Position numbers and translations under genes: made by a program. From Orbilia blumenaviensis (Eukaryota > Ascomycota > Orbiliomycetes > Orbiliales > Orbiliaceae), in assembly GCA_036872755.1 (NCBI GenBank), contig JAVHNS010000009.1, positions 1,426,001-1,490,000 of the forward strand: DNA of 64,000 bases, read 5' to 3'. The notes beneath the pieces were generated by a model. That model searched no databases. It was not told where the DNA came from and worked only from the letters and a program-made list of their open reading frames with translations. This document shows, in pieces, positions 1 through 13,054 of the stretch (position 1 is the stretch's first letter; each line of letters begins with the position of its first letter).

Positions 1-1196
1 TTTGTAGGAAGGTTGTTGTTGATAAGGTATGGAGTGAGCGACTTGAAGAATCTCCATTCGTTCCAGTTGGAGTTATCGGGGCCGAGCTAGAACATATCAG
101 TACTTTGATGGTCCAATGAGTCGGTTGGTTAATTTGTGGCTTTAGTGACTTACACCATAGATAGGATCAGCGGTAGTAGAGTTATAAGCATTATAACCGC
201 TAACATTACTAACAAACCCTCTGAACTTATTAGTCCTCTGCCCAGCCCACTGCTTAACCTCAGCAAACAGCTTAGCAGTAGGCTGCAAGTTGGCACCCCA
301 ACCAAGCCAGTTCGAATGTCCGATATCCAAGTAAGTAGCAACATTCTTATCCTGAAGCTGGCTGATAGCATAAGCTACACCGGCCTTGTACGTAGCTGCG
401 GCCTGGGCGCACGCGGGGATGTGCATGTTAGTGACCAAGTTTGCAAGACTGTCGGGTTCGATCACGACTAGGTAGCGGAGGGAGTTGTATTTTCGCATTA
501 TGGCGACGATGGGGTCGATGTACTCGGTTTTGTAGGTGTTGAGGGCGTTGGGGCCGAGTGGGATTTCTCCGGCGGAGGCGAGGGCGGCGCCTAAATTTGA
601 GAGGGGCTATTGTTAGCTGGCTTTCTTCCTTTCTATTAAGATTTTTTTTATAAAACAGGTATTTGGGACTGCTTACAGTCACGTCCGGGAAGGTTGTAGA
701 TAACCAATGGAATAGCCCTCTGTTCCCAATTGGCATCTTGGTCGGCCTTAGCATCCAACAGCTGGGGCTCAAGATAAGCGATCTTTATACGTTATATATA
801 TCACATCAGCACGCTCCACTCAATCAATCAATCGATCAATCAACCGGTTAACCAAATCACCAAAAGGCCAATACATATCCATCTCGCCACGCAATATATA
901 TAGGGGAAAGAATTTATACATACATCACCAATAGAACTCAACCAGATAAAAGTCGGAGTCTTCTGCAAAATCTTTGCAGCAGCAACACCGGAAGCATCAC
1001 CCTTAGCTTCATAAGACTCAATGGTCTTCTTGAGCTTAGTGGCATAACGGTAGTTAGCATAGACCGTGACATCCTTAAACGGGTTGTCGTGGTTGCATCT
1101 ATCTTGATTGTTACCGCTTCTGCTGGAAAGGAGAGGGCTGGCGAGGACTGGAGCCGCGAGAAGAGACGCTGCGGCGTAGGTGAGGATTCCGCGCAT
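1..1196 (-). CDS. GH6 cellobiohydrolase (exoglucanase 2 type), 3' end outside the window
   Basis: Secreted glycoside hydrolase family 6 enzyme that would release cellobiose from cellulose chain ends. Proposed exons on the minus strand are 924-1196, 677-782, 154-590 and 1-86, and the reading phases agree across all three introns (GTATGT, GTAAGC, GTAAGT donors). The start at 1196 opens a roughly 19-residue signal peptide ending near ALAS-like residues. The two diagnostic GH6 motifs are visible: LPGRDCAAL, holding the Asp that matches the pKa-modulating aspartate of the family, and VIEPDSLANL, holding the catalytic acid. The mature protein goes almost directly into the catalytic domain, so there is no N-terminal CBM1 and no Ser/Thr/Pro linker as in Cel6A-type enzymes. 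The C-terminal part lies beyond base 1. Family assignment is firm; substrate detail is family knowledge. Confidence 0.92.
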
Positions 1197-1520
1197 ATTT
1201 TTGCTAGTTTTTGAAGATGTATATGTATATATACTTCTGAGCAACCAATTCGGCGTCCTTTTTTTTGTTTTCTGGGAGAAAGTTCCTTTGGGAATGATCG
1301 GTTCGCAACGAGGAGTGAAGAGGAGAGTAGGCTATTGTCGAGGTATTTATATCTTTTTCCGCTTTTGCGACTTAGGATGTTATGCTATGTTATATTATAC
1401 TAACAGCGCGGGTATTGGTGCCGCACTTTCTAGACTCGACATGACCAGAGCTAGCTAGCTAGTTTTACTTGCTTGGGGGTATAATAATGACTCGAGTTTA
1501 TCACGATATGGTCTCATCCG

Positions 1521-1572
1521 CCAGCCAGCCAGCCAGCCAGCTAGTCACCAGTGCATGCATGCATGCATGCAT
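1521..1572. repeat. Two adjacent microsatellites, (CCAG)5 and (GCAT)5
   Basis: Five CCAG units occupy 1521-1540 and five GCAT units occupy 1553-1572, separated by 12 bases. They lie about 330 bp upstream of the GH6 start codon. The GCAT run is self-complementary. These are likely length-variable tracts with no evident coding role. Confidence 0.9.
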
Positions 1573-2733
1573 CCTCGCAGAATAATCCTAAGGTGTAATC
1601 ATCATGCCTCGGCATATCCTTTCCATTTTCTAACGTGGGGAATACAATTATAAATCGCACGGCCGGGAGAACCTACATGTTGAAATTCCCAAGAAAAGAA
1701 AGAAAGAAAAAAAATCCCAGGATGCATCCGGATGTGCATGATAGAAAACGCGCAAGTGGAAAAAAGAACGGTATTCTAAAGATCCCAGCTACACGTCGAA
1801 GCAACAGAATCCTAGTCCCCCCAAAAAATCGAATACCTCCGTATATATAGCCTAACTTCCCAGGTTTTCCCTTTTGCATATATATATTGCGATTGGGGTA
1901 TGGTAGATTTCAACATGGATATTACATTTTTCATTATATCCCTGATCCCGGATGGGTTGGGTTGGGTGGGTGCTGACATTATAGCTAAATATGTTCGTTT
2001 ATGCTAAGATCGATTTTACCGATCGAGGAAAGAAGGAAAAACGTTTATAAATGGGTTCTGGTTGAGATCTGGGTTGCACAGGTGCGTTATGGGATCTGGA
2101 ACGGTTTGGTGTGTATTCCGGAGGCTGAATCTGGAAGGACTGGGGGGGAGGGGGGTAGACTGCGATAATGTTTATCCGGTTGGTGTAGTTAGAACTGAAA
2201 ATCCCGAATTGGTTCGTATTAAGATACTCTTGGCCGGCCGTTCATTTATCAACGATTACTGAATGGATGTATGTGGTATTTGGGGCTGTGAAAAAAGATT
2301 CTCCGGAATCATTCGATGGTGCCGGTGTCTACCAAGATTTCTCGAAAATATACTATTAATCTATCCATTAACTCCCGAGATCTTTTGAAAGTAAGTGACA
2401 ATATGAAGGCGGAGGATAACATTGTCGCGTGAATAAAACACCCGCGTGCGTTGAACTTTGGGGTCCCAATTGTTGCACGTTGTAAATTCCCAAAGACGAC
2501 TTTAGCCAGAGCCCTCATATATAACCAAGCGACAAACCAGCACAGGCTAACTAAACTCCACACAAACGTCCGTGAAGCGATCTCCAAACAAAAAAACAAG
2601 ACTCATCAAGCTTTCAAAGAAAGGAAAAAAAGTGGGGCTGAAGATCCAAAAACAAAAACAACCGTGACCAAGAAAAAAAAAAAAAGAAGCGTGTTAATAA
2701 CCCGATCGATCTGCTTCCAGCTCCGCAGCAGCC

Positions 2734-2922
2734 ATGTGCTTCGGGGAGACTGGGTCCAGCTTGCCGCGGTGGCTTGCTAAGGCTATAAGCGCAGGGATAT
2801 ATAGCCTCGTTGAACTAGGTTCGATTCTCATGACAGGCGAGGGGTTTTGTAAATCTTATCGGATATTGAAGCCGCCTGACCGTCGGGACCCCGATTTTCT
2901 CCTTTTCCTCATTCTTTTCTAG
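2734..2922 (+). CDS. Possible small protein of 62 residues, unsupported by homology
   Basis: The ATG at 2734 sits in a good context (gcagccATG) and follows a TATA-like element near 2516 and a long A-rich, T-poor leader with oligo-A runs, the composition expected of a fungal 5' untranslated region. The frame begins MCFGETGSS and closes at 2920-2922. Several conserved fungal small proteins begin MCFG, but I cannot match the rest. It may instead be the first exon of a gene I could not resolve, or chance. Confidence 0.25.
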   Translation: MCFGETGSSLPRWLAKAISAGIYSLVELGSILMTGEGFCKSYRILKPPDRRDPDFLLFLILF

Positions 2923-5461
2923 AAGGCTGAATCTAGAAATGTTCTGGAGTGTTTAACTAATATATATAATGTTGATGTATCGGGGTTCGATTGTCGTGGG
3001 TCTAATTATGGGTAACTGCAGGGCTTGGCACGGGAATGGAATAACAAATGGGCGGCCTGCAGCCGGTAGTTTGTGCGTTAGCTACCGCAGAAATATAGAC
3101 TGGATGAGTGAATATCCATTCCGCCAGGCTGAGGAAATCCCGGTCGGGATGTGCAGGTATTCCAGAATATCCTTCTTACACTAGCCTTGATCATGGCATG
3201 TATATTCTAACCCCAATATTGCAATGATGCGGAGTTGCGTTAACAATGATCCAGAACGCATGATATCCCCATACTGATCAAATAACTTCATCCATTTAAC
3301 CAAACGGCTGGTTTTCCACTGGTGGTAGCGGCCGATCAACCTCTCAGAATTCTGGACAACGGCAATGCCACATCCATGTTGCTTCTCAGGTGACCAATCA
3401 TAATACTCATATATAGTCATATATTATTTATGTTTATAAGTTTTGACCAGGATCAAGATATACGTGCTGACATGAATTATGATTATATATATATATATAT
3501 CCAAACAGCCAGATCGATGAAGTCCGCAGATCTATCATATTTAACTTCTCGATTCCCATATTAATAAACTACCTATAGGTCGTACTGCGCCCAATGAACA
3601 CAATAACGGCTTCAGACGAGGGAAGCCGATCAGCCCTATTCTGGTGTAGGTAGATCAATGGATATATGCATGAAAAACAGATATATAGGCCCCGAGGGTA
3701 TTAATCACTCACGTGGCTAAGATCTTATATACCCATGACTTTAATTGAGCAATAGAATTCAATTAACATTAGTAAAGGCTTCGAGATAGAACAGCCTACT
3801 AAAATAGCATTATAAACCATAAACAGCATTAACGTTATGGTTTTCGATAAAACCGGGCCATGCGCCGTAGTGTCCATTTTGACCCTGGAATGGCCGAATG
3901 TTTACTTTGCGGCGCTGTACTAATAGCACATTTACCCAAGACCCTTGTCGTAATATCGTTAATTCGAATTCCGACAATTATCATTTGCCTGCTTAAAAAT
4001 CGAGGATGGTATTTTATAAAAATGATGCTAGATATACAAAGATTGGTTTTGAGGTGAGGTCAAACCAGTTTGATTGTCGATAGCGTTGAAGTAAACATCC
4101 GATTTACTGAGTTTGGTTATGCATGGAAGACTATAACTTACAAAAAGGTTGCACACAACAAATTGGTCAAAGTTAACAAAATTTCTACACCCTGTAGGCC
4201 TGCTAGACTGATATTCAGATAAGTAGGGTGGGCTTATACTCGTTCGTAGAGTATTTCGAGACCACATTTTGAATGTGAGCCCACCACGGCTAGCCGACTC
4301 GGGAACACCTCTTCTATGCCTCTTACTAGAACTAGCACAGCATGTTAACAAAAGCATGGCACATTCGGAACCAAGGTAGGACCGCAATTTAATACAAATA
4401 TGGAATGGTGGAATGTGGCGCCTCGAAAATGTGCAATTACGCTTGTAGGCTCGTGTAACTTCGACTGTCATTCCGCGTGGCGCCGAGTATTGCTGCGTCG
4501 CTACATGTGGACGCGTGGTGTAGTTTTTGTGCAAGAATTTGGTGATTGGGCATAGCAACCACTTCGTGCAGTTGAACACGTGCTTTTTTTTTGTTCCCAT
4601 CCTAGCTGAGGTACAGATATCCCACAAAATTAAAAGTAACCGCCTATCAAATACCTGCTGATATGAAAACATCGGCTCGGTAATGTTCTTCCTATTGTAG
4701 CAGATCATGATCCACTGGCTGCAAAAATAAATAGACTTAGGTTTGCCTATCAAAAGTGTAAAAGGGGAGTTAAGAAATGTGTTCCCGAATGTTGTATTTT
4801 TGATCACGTCCCAAATAGGATGTTACAAGTCAGCAAACGCAGCGTAGCCAAGACCTTGGCGCTATGCTGGCCAGTGATGGCTTGCAGACTGCAGACATGA
4901 CATCACGGCGGCAGGAAATGAGCAGCTGAGCTCTGGCAGGAAAAAGGGTTCTGCTGACTGATCCCATCATCCTGTTCCCTGCTGTGTTACTGGACAGACA
5001 AGATTCATCTGGGGTTTGACAAGAATCAGAAAGCTTAGCCAGGAAGGCGACATTTTGGTGAACGGACCGATGCCGTGGGGCCGAAATAGAAGTCCAGGTT
5101 TCAAAGTTCGCCACATGACAAACCGCCCAGAGATTGGAACGAGCTCTTACCTAACGGCATACCATCACATACCGCTCAGCCATGCGTTAAAAGGATTTTT
5201 TTGCAAAACGATTACGAGTTCGTAACATCCTCGGAGAAAAGATCGCCAGTATAAAGGATCTGGATTTTCCGGGCTGTTTTTCCCACCAAGGCTTGATGGG
5301 AGAAGGGTCAAGTTCCATCCTCTTCGCGGGGTAGCTTCAAGCTTCATCGATGTCGGCTGTTTGTCGACTAAATTGTACAAGTACCATCACCACACTACGA
5401 TTTTTAAGGGCTTAGAAGGCTCCCTTCGTTTCGATAGAATAGCTCTAGCGCTGCCGTCACG

Positions 5462-7840
5462 ATGAGCGGATCCAGCTCGAAGTCACGGTCGACTTCGGTC
5501 CCTCCAAATCCACAAGACCGGCCAGCCTTCCCTCGGGAACCGGATCTTTACACCTCCCTCCTCTCCCGGCTGACAGATTCTCAGAACCCGGAGCAGCAAG
5601 TCCGAGACAATGGCACATTTGGTGCAGCCTCCTCCGCTGCCGCACCGTCTCTCTCCCGAGCGATATCCTCCTTCGGTGCCATTCCCACGGCCCGGCTAGA
5701 TGATGACGGATCATCAGTTATCAGTGAGGAGATAGGGGCCTCTAATGGTCGGAAGCGGAATCAAAAGTTTACAACGTCAGAATTGGCGAGACAGAGCGGC
5801 GTCAGGCATCCCCGGTTGATGTATATGAGCTATTATATACCAGCCATCAAGTGGATTCCGCATTACGATCTAAAGTATCTTGCCGGAGATATCGTTGCAG
5901 GAAGTACGTTCCAAGCACCTCCCCGGAAAAATTTTGACTCCATAAATGAACTACGCTAACATTTAATTCCGCAAATAGTAACAATGGCTTCTATCTATAT
6001 TCCGATGGCCCTGTCGTTGGCTTCTAATCTTGCCCACGTTCCACCAGTTCAAGGCTTGTATTCCTTTGCTATCGTGCCGGTCGTATATGCTCTCCTTGGT
6101 TCCTGCCCTCAAATGATCACGGGACCGGAAGCAGCCGGATCGCTGCTTGTCGGCGAGGCTGTCCGCCAAGCCATTAACTCGGGCAAGCAACACGAGGACG
6201 ACGATACCAAAAACGCTATAATCGCTGGCATCGTCACTTCCATTACAGGAATAATTGCGCTCCTGGCTGGTGTTGTGCGTTTGGGGTTTCTAGATAGCGT
6301 GTTAAGCAGAGCTCTTCTCAGAGGCTTCATTTCGGCCGTCGGCTTCGTCATCACGGTCGATCAGCTGATTTCCGAACTGGGACTTCTTGCTCTGGCACGA
6401 GAGCAAGGCGTAACTCATGCTTCCTCGCTAACTAAAATGGATTTCCTATTCCGCAATGTATCCAATGTCCATATACCTACCGCTGTTGTCAGTGGTGTGG
6501 CTCTAACAATCATTCTTACTGTCAAGAAGTTCAGGACAAAGGTTCAGAAAAGGCACAATTGGGTTGTCTTCATACCCGATAGGTTCCTGGTCGTTACTAT
6601 TGCGACTGTACTCGCTGCAAAATTGGACTGGGATGCCAAGGGTATTGAGATGTTGGGCGACGTGGCGTCTGGAAGCTTTCAAGTGAGGTTCCCATTTAAG
6701 GAACAGAATCTACCCAAGATTCGAGAGGCACTGCCCACTGCTTTCTTGATCAGTGTCCTCGGGTTTTTTGAGAGTGTTGTCGCTGCGAAAAGCTTAGGCA
6801 GCCCCGTTGACGCAAATATCAGCTCTAACCGAGAGCTGGTGGCATTGGGTGTTGGAAACATCTTGGCTGGGTTTGGATGCGGGCTTCCGGCTTTCGGTGG
6901 GTACGGCAGAAGCAAGTTGAACAAGTCGACTGGTGGCAGAACCGGGATGAGTAGTGTCGTCCTTTCCTCCATTACCATCATCTGTATTTGGTTTGTGCTA
7001 CCATACTTCAAATATATCCCGGTAAGTATTCTGTTCCACTATATAGTTTTCAAGTATAACATTGATTAACGTGATATATAGAGATGTGTTTTATCCTCTA
7101 TGATTACATCTGTCGCCCTCTCCCTGCTCGAAGAAGCGCCAGAGGATATCCGGTTCTTCGCCAAAATCCGCTCAGCAAATGATCTTCTCATGATGTTTAT
7201 TGTCTTTTCTCTGACAATCGTATACTCCCTCGAACTCGGAATCGCAGTCGGCGTCGGTCTCTCCATCGTCCAGATCCTTCAGCACGCTACCAGGGCACGA
7301 ATCATGATCTTGGGACGAGTCCCCGATACAACTCCACCAGTGTTTAAGAGCGCAGAAGAATTCCCGCAGGAGATTGTACAGATTGAGGGCTGTCTGATCG
7401 TAAAGATTCCAGAGCCGCTGACTTTCGCCAACGCCGGAGATCTTCAGAATCGACTCAAGAGGCTTGAAATTTACGGAAGCACAATCGCACATCCATCATT
7501 GCCGCGGCTGAGAAGCGATGAACATAACCGAAATGTTGTGTTTGATGTACACGGCATGACCAGTGTGGATGGAAGTGGTGCTCAAGTTTTGAAGGAGATC
7601 GTTGAGGGTTACCTAGAGAGAGACGTTAAAGTCTTCTTTGCTAGAGGCCCAAGAAAGAGCGGAGAGGTTTGGGAGAGAATGGTTAGAAGTGGAATTGTAG
7701 GACTAGTTGGTGGGGAGAAAGGATTCTTCGAACACGTTTCCGACGCCCTTAGAGCCGTAGAGGGAGAGGGGCAAAACGGACACGGGAGCGAGAATGGAAG
7801 TGGGAGCGGGAATGGGACGGGGCGGCCCATTAGTGTATGA
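5462..7840 (+). CDS. SulP/SLC26 family anion transporter with C-terminal STAS domain
   Basis: Integral membrane transporter of the sulfate permease superfamily. Exons 5462-5903, 5979-7021 and 7082-7840 join in phase to give 747 residues. Residues 1-120 or so are a hydrophilic Ser-rich cytosolic tail. The membrane domain then opens with the family-typical sequence GDIVAGITMASIYIPMALSLA, interrupted by intron 1, followed by a conserved VQGLYSFAIVP segment and GPEAAGSLLVGEAV. Intron 2 falls after a late membrane helix (LPYFKYIP). The C-terminal third is a STAS domain with the characteristic VVFDVHGMTSVDGSGAQ strand-helix. The end is a low-complexity Gly/Ser/Asn tail. The long N-terminus resembles the vacuolar SulP branch (yeast YGR125W type) more than plasma-membrane sulfate permeases; that subfamily call, and hence the substrate, is inference. 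Confidence 0.88.
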
Positions 7841-9044
7841 TATTGTGCATGAGGGAGGACATAATTGAAGGACTTTAGCGATTCTGACGAACGGTAGATA
7901 TACAGTTGGATTATTAATAGGGACCTAGATCATGAGCATGCTTGGTTAGATTGCACCGAATTTCGGGATAGTGTATTTGTATGCTTTTACCATTAAAGGG
8001 CGTTGGAATAGTTTTGGATGATAATTAGATAACATCATGATGTTTTAAGACAATTATACTATGAAACCCCATTTTCTCCCGCTCTGTAGCACGACTATTT
8101 TAGGTATTTAAGCCCGTTAAACTACATGCATGGGCGTGCAATACCGAGACGCTTAGCTTACCCAGTTAACTAGCGAGCTTCCGTGGCCGTTGCACGTAGG
8201 TAACTTATACCTTGTAGGCTAGAGGCTGGTTGACTATACAATATACTGTGGTTTACAAGTCAAGTAGGTGTGTAACACGCTCCTGTGTAACACGCTTCTA
8301 TGCGGCACGCCTCTATGTAACCAGACCGACATCTTTTGTTGCATTTTTAAAGCTACCGTGTTGTTCCTCCAGATGCCATAGATGACCTCTGTGGCTGGCA
8401 TGGTCTCGGTTTGGTTTAGTCAGTAAACATAGAGGCAGGTACATAAGAGTGTTACTACAGGTTTCAGTGGAGTATAGCCGTATAATGATATATCATAAAT
8501 AAGCTAGATCTAGCAATATTGGGTACATCTACAGATGTGGATACGAGTCCCGCCGTTCGCTTTGTTTGGTGTGTGAAGACTCGATCTATCTGAAGTTGAA
8601 GAGACATAATTCTTTGTATTCAGCTGGCTACCTAAATTATGTATAGGTCTATTTGGCCGTCAAAAGGGTCTAGGAAGGACTACGTTACAGCGGCATTTAG
8701 AGCTATCTGCCAGATAGTGACCCCTTTGGCTGAGCGTAACATGTCCTCAATTATCGGCTGTTGCGAGAACCGTTTATGCTGCTGAGCTGTGTCGATGCAT
8801 TAGAAATAAATCTATTCAGTTTCGTTGCAGACCTTTCAGTAACCATCCATCTATCTCACGAGATCACCTTTCACTGAGACTTCATCACACCGACGCGATT
8901 CATCAATCGACCCAGCTATCCTACGACTTTATCATCACCCAGCAAAACCTTCACTTTTTCTTGCATCTAGACGCGTCGACGTTCAAGATCAGGCAAACCT
9001 AACGAGTTTAATCCCGATTCGATTCTTACGAACACACCTCCACA
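7841..9044. other. 1.2 kb spacer with a short degenerate tandem repeat
   Basis: Holds the SulP 3' region and the promoter of the next gene. Apart from the repeat at 8269-8315 I see no coding or RNA signal. The last 150 bases before 9045 are C/A-rich, like a fungal leader. Confidence 0.6.
8269..8315 (+). repeat. Degenerate tandem repeat of about 16 bp, three copies
   Basis: Units at 8269-8283, 8284-8300 and 8301-8315 follow the pattern TGTGTAACACGCTTCTA with substitutions; a fourth partial unit (TGTAACC) follows. No coding frame explains it. Confidence 0.75.
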
Positions 9045-10421
9045 ATGGTGCTACAAAGCCTTTCACTTGATATCAAGTTGGGGATCGCAGCCCAGCTCAC
9101 CTCAACCGAGGATTTGATATCATTGAGCCAATGTTGTAAAGAGTTCCGTTTTGTCAAAGACTGCACAGCAGTCAGAAGAACAGTGTTCGAGAATGAAACC
9201 GAAGACAATATTACCCCACAGGTAATCGCGTTGTGGAACGCGATTCGCCTCAGGTCATGTCAACAGGAACAGGTATGTTATCCGTTTGCATTGAAAGTAT
9301 TTTGATATATTGATGGAAGTCAGATTTTGGCTGACATCTCGACCTTTGTTGCTATATATAGAGTGCGAAGGAGAACGCCCCTTCTAAAAAAGGCGACGTC
9401 GCAGTTGAGACCGCCTTTGTCTACGAAACCAGGCAGGATATGCTCTCAAGCATACCTGCGGTTTCCGAGCTCCGGAGAACCATTCGATGGTTTACGGTGA
9501 AATTCTTCGAACACCATATGAACAAAAGATCCGAGGAGGTCGTACCAACCAAAGCGGAGATATCCAGAGTAGACTTCGCTTTTGCCACGCTCTGGTTTTG
9601 GATGGAACTATCACAGATAGAAGAGCGAAACCATCTATTCCTGGTACGATCGGTGATTGCGCCGTTCGTTGCCTTTGTAAGGCAAAATGGCAGCGAATCA
9701 GATTCTACTGTCATGTTACTTGCGTACCGGTTCATCCGGAGCAAGATTGCCAACCTCAGCCAGCTCCGCCTCGACAATCAGCATTTCGACAGGAAAGTCG
9801 TTGCCGACATCCTGCAGTTTTCACCCTGCCCAACCCGCTGTAAGTCTTTTTTATATATCAATTGTGTGAACTTCATGAATCTTGAATCTAAAGAAATTGG
9901 TTTCAGATGTCAGAGTAGGGGTGCCCAATCTGGCTATGATGAAGCTTGGGCTCAATGGGGTACGGAACCTTATGATGGGCCGGCCAGCCGAGCGGCTGGC
10001 CCAGCTTAAGGAAATCCTCCCACACCCACTGCGTTCGTTGAGTTTCCCATACGACGAGGAACAACTGTATGATTACTTCAAAGCCCACATCGGGGCGTAT
10101 CGTCGGCCTTCGGGAACGACCCTGGCCAGAAGACCTCTCTGGAGTCACCGCGACTCCGTATACCTTTACGAGGAAGCGGTCTGGAACCAACTGGGTCTCG
10201 ATCTCAGCCTCGTAATCTGGGACGACCAGAGGCTTTCGGGGTGGGGGTTTTGCCGGGCGGGATTGACCACAAGAGGTAAATATCTCAAGCGGGGCAGCGG
10301 TGAATGGGTGGCTCTCCAGGAGATGCGAGCGGAGAGAGGGAGGTTGTGCACACGATGTGTGCCCTCCTGGAGTTGTTATTATCAATTCCAGGCCTCCGGC
10401 AGACTAGAACGGCAAGGTTAA
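9045..10421 (+). CDS. F-box-like protein of unknown target, 406 residues
   Basis: Likely substrate-recognition subunit of an SCF ubiquitin ligase, judged only from a weak F-box-like N-terminus (LSLDIKLGIAAQLTS, then DLISLSQCCKEFR, residues about 5-38). Exons 9045-9272, 9362-9839 and 9907-10421 join in phase through canonical introns (GTATGT...TATAG and GTAAGT...TTTCAG). The remainder is a helical region (residues about 85-240) and a C-terminal part rich in Leu, Trp and Arg, without a repeat I can name. The start at 9045 follows a CACAATGG context and a C/A-rich leader. It could be another kind of helical protein if the F-box match is fortuitous. Confidence 0.65.
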
Positions 10422-11632
10422 CTCGGGTTCATTGGGCAACCCTCTAACAATACTGGCTCAAACTATTGAGCATGTATACATGTATCTACGAATTTGTGAG
10501 AAAGGGGGTGAGGAAAGCAATCCTGCCTTAACCATGCAAGATAATTTGCCCCAATTTGCCCCATGTATCGCAATGAAGTTAGCGTCTCTCTGCGTTAAAA
10601 TCGTATGTCCCATACAAACTTATCACACTGAGATAGATCGGTATTTAGTCAATATAGAAGGGTACCGTGAGTGAAAAAAAGCTAGCGCACCGAAGAGTCT
10701 CGGCTTCGATCGAACCATGGGGCTACATAGCGCGGCCACGTTGCCTTTAGGGCCAATTTACGGCTGATGCCGAATTCGCAATCCCAGTATAATCCCATAG
10801 TGCTAAGGGGCGGCTATTTTTTCCATCTTTTTGTGCAATTGTGTAATCGTATCTTCGGTCGTAATTCCTAATGGAAAAACTTTTGAGACAGCCTGAGGTC
10901 TGGAAAACCTTAGCATCTGCTGCAAGATGTCGCTATTTCCGGCTAACATAGCAGTCAACCACGCAAAATCAGCTACCCTTGCAACGCCCGATACCTGGTT
11001 CCAAGCTAGCATATGCGAATCTCCAGCTTTTAAGTCTCCACAAATCAATGGAAAAGTAATATTCTCGCCTAATAGCACATGTAGGCAGAAGCTCCACCAT
11101 ATGCAGCGCCGGCTTCGCTTACGGGGGGAGTGAAAGGGGGGCCTGGTTGTTATCGCTGGCCTGTTTGCAGTATCTGCTCGTGTGATGCGTTTCGCATAAC
11201 GTAAAGTGCCCGTGTGGTTACCTAGCGCATTGATCCCGCTTAAATAGACGTTCGACAGAACCTTAACTAGGGCCGATAGCTAACAAAATTTTCTGGAATG
11301 CATTCACCTCGTATCGGGACCGAAACTACCTCGTATCCATATCGCATGATCAAAGGGTAGCTTTTTTTTTTTTTTTTTTTATCATGATCATGAAATGTTC
11401 ATGATTAGCGAATATCAACGTCTCGTAGTGGTAGCGAAATGCGCCCGGCCGAAAGGAGTGACATATACTTGGATCAATTGGCGAAGCCAGGCACCCAAAT
11501 CCCGTAATAATGAGCTTACATTTGAAACCAATTCTATCTATTGAGCTCGCTAGCTAAAGTTTATTGTCTACGAGAAATCATAAAAAGTAAGAAATCATCT
11601 ACCTAGCTGACACGTAATGGTCAATATCGCCG
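10422..11632. other. 1.2 kb spacer; one uncertain open frame and a poly-T tract
   Basis: Lies between the 3' ends of two convergent genes, so no promoter is expected. It contains an open frame on the minus strand at 10803-11078 (listed separately), a pair of small hairpins near 10690-10720 followed on the minus strand by seven T, and a 19-T run at 11362-11380 next to an ATCATGATCATGA palindrome-like stretch. Confidence 0.55.
10803..11078 (-). pseudogene. Possible relic of a coding exon, identity unknown
   Basis: A frame of at least 92 codons that continues open upstream of 11078 without an ATG in a good context. The translation looks protein-like (for example LAGNSDILQQMLRFSRPQAV and a charged helical C-terminus ending KKMEKIAAP) rather than random. 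I cannot name a family and see no splice sites linking it to another exon. It could be a gene fragment or chance. Confidence 0.2.

Positions 11633-13054
<1,422 letters not shown>

Larger units (their letters stand above)
1197..5461. other. 4.3 kb spacer without a recognised gene
   Basis: AT-rich stretch between the divergently oriented GH6 and SulP genes, so it holds both promoters. I see microsatellites (CCAG)5 at 1521-1540 and (GCAT)5 at 1553-1572, an AT dinucleotide run near 3484-3501, and many TATATA-like runs. Open frames here (for example 79 codons at 3181-3420 minus and 259 codons at 4028-4807 minus) match no family I know and lack convincing splice or composition support. A possible small gene at 2734-2922 is listed separately. 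Confidence 0.6.

Noticed and set aside
2734..2840. tRNA-like B box (GGTTCGATTCT near 2818) with an upstream GCT-anticodon-like loop
   Set aside because: The T-arm, anticodon arm and acceptor stem do not pair, and no matching A box is at the right spacing.
3181..3420. 79-codon minus frame that looks fairly protein-like
   Set aside because: Short, isolated, no family and no partner exon; could be an old relic but not supportable.
4028..4807. 259-codon open frame on the minus strand
   Set aside because: No motif, odd composition with many Cys, Ser and Arg scattered, no leader or splice support, AT-rich surroundings. Probably chance.
10674..10720. Minus-strand GGTTCGATCGAAGCC followed by hairpin and a T7 run, like a Pol III gene end
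   Set aside because: The B-box-like part is just half of a small palindrome; no cloverleaf or other RNA fold could be built upstream.
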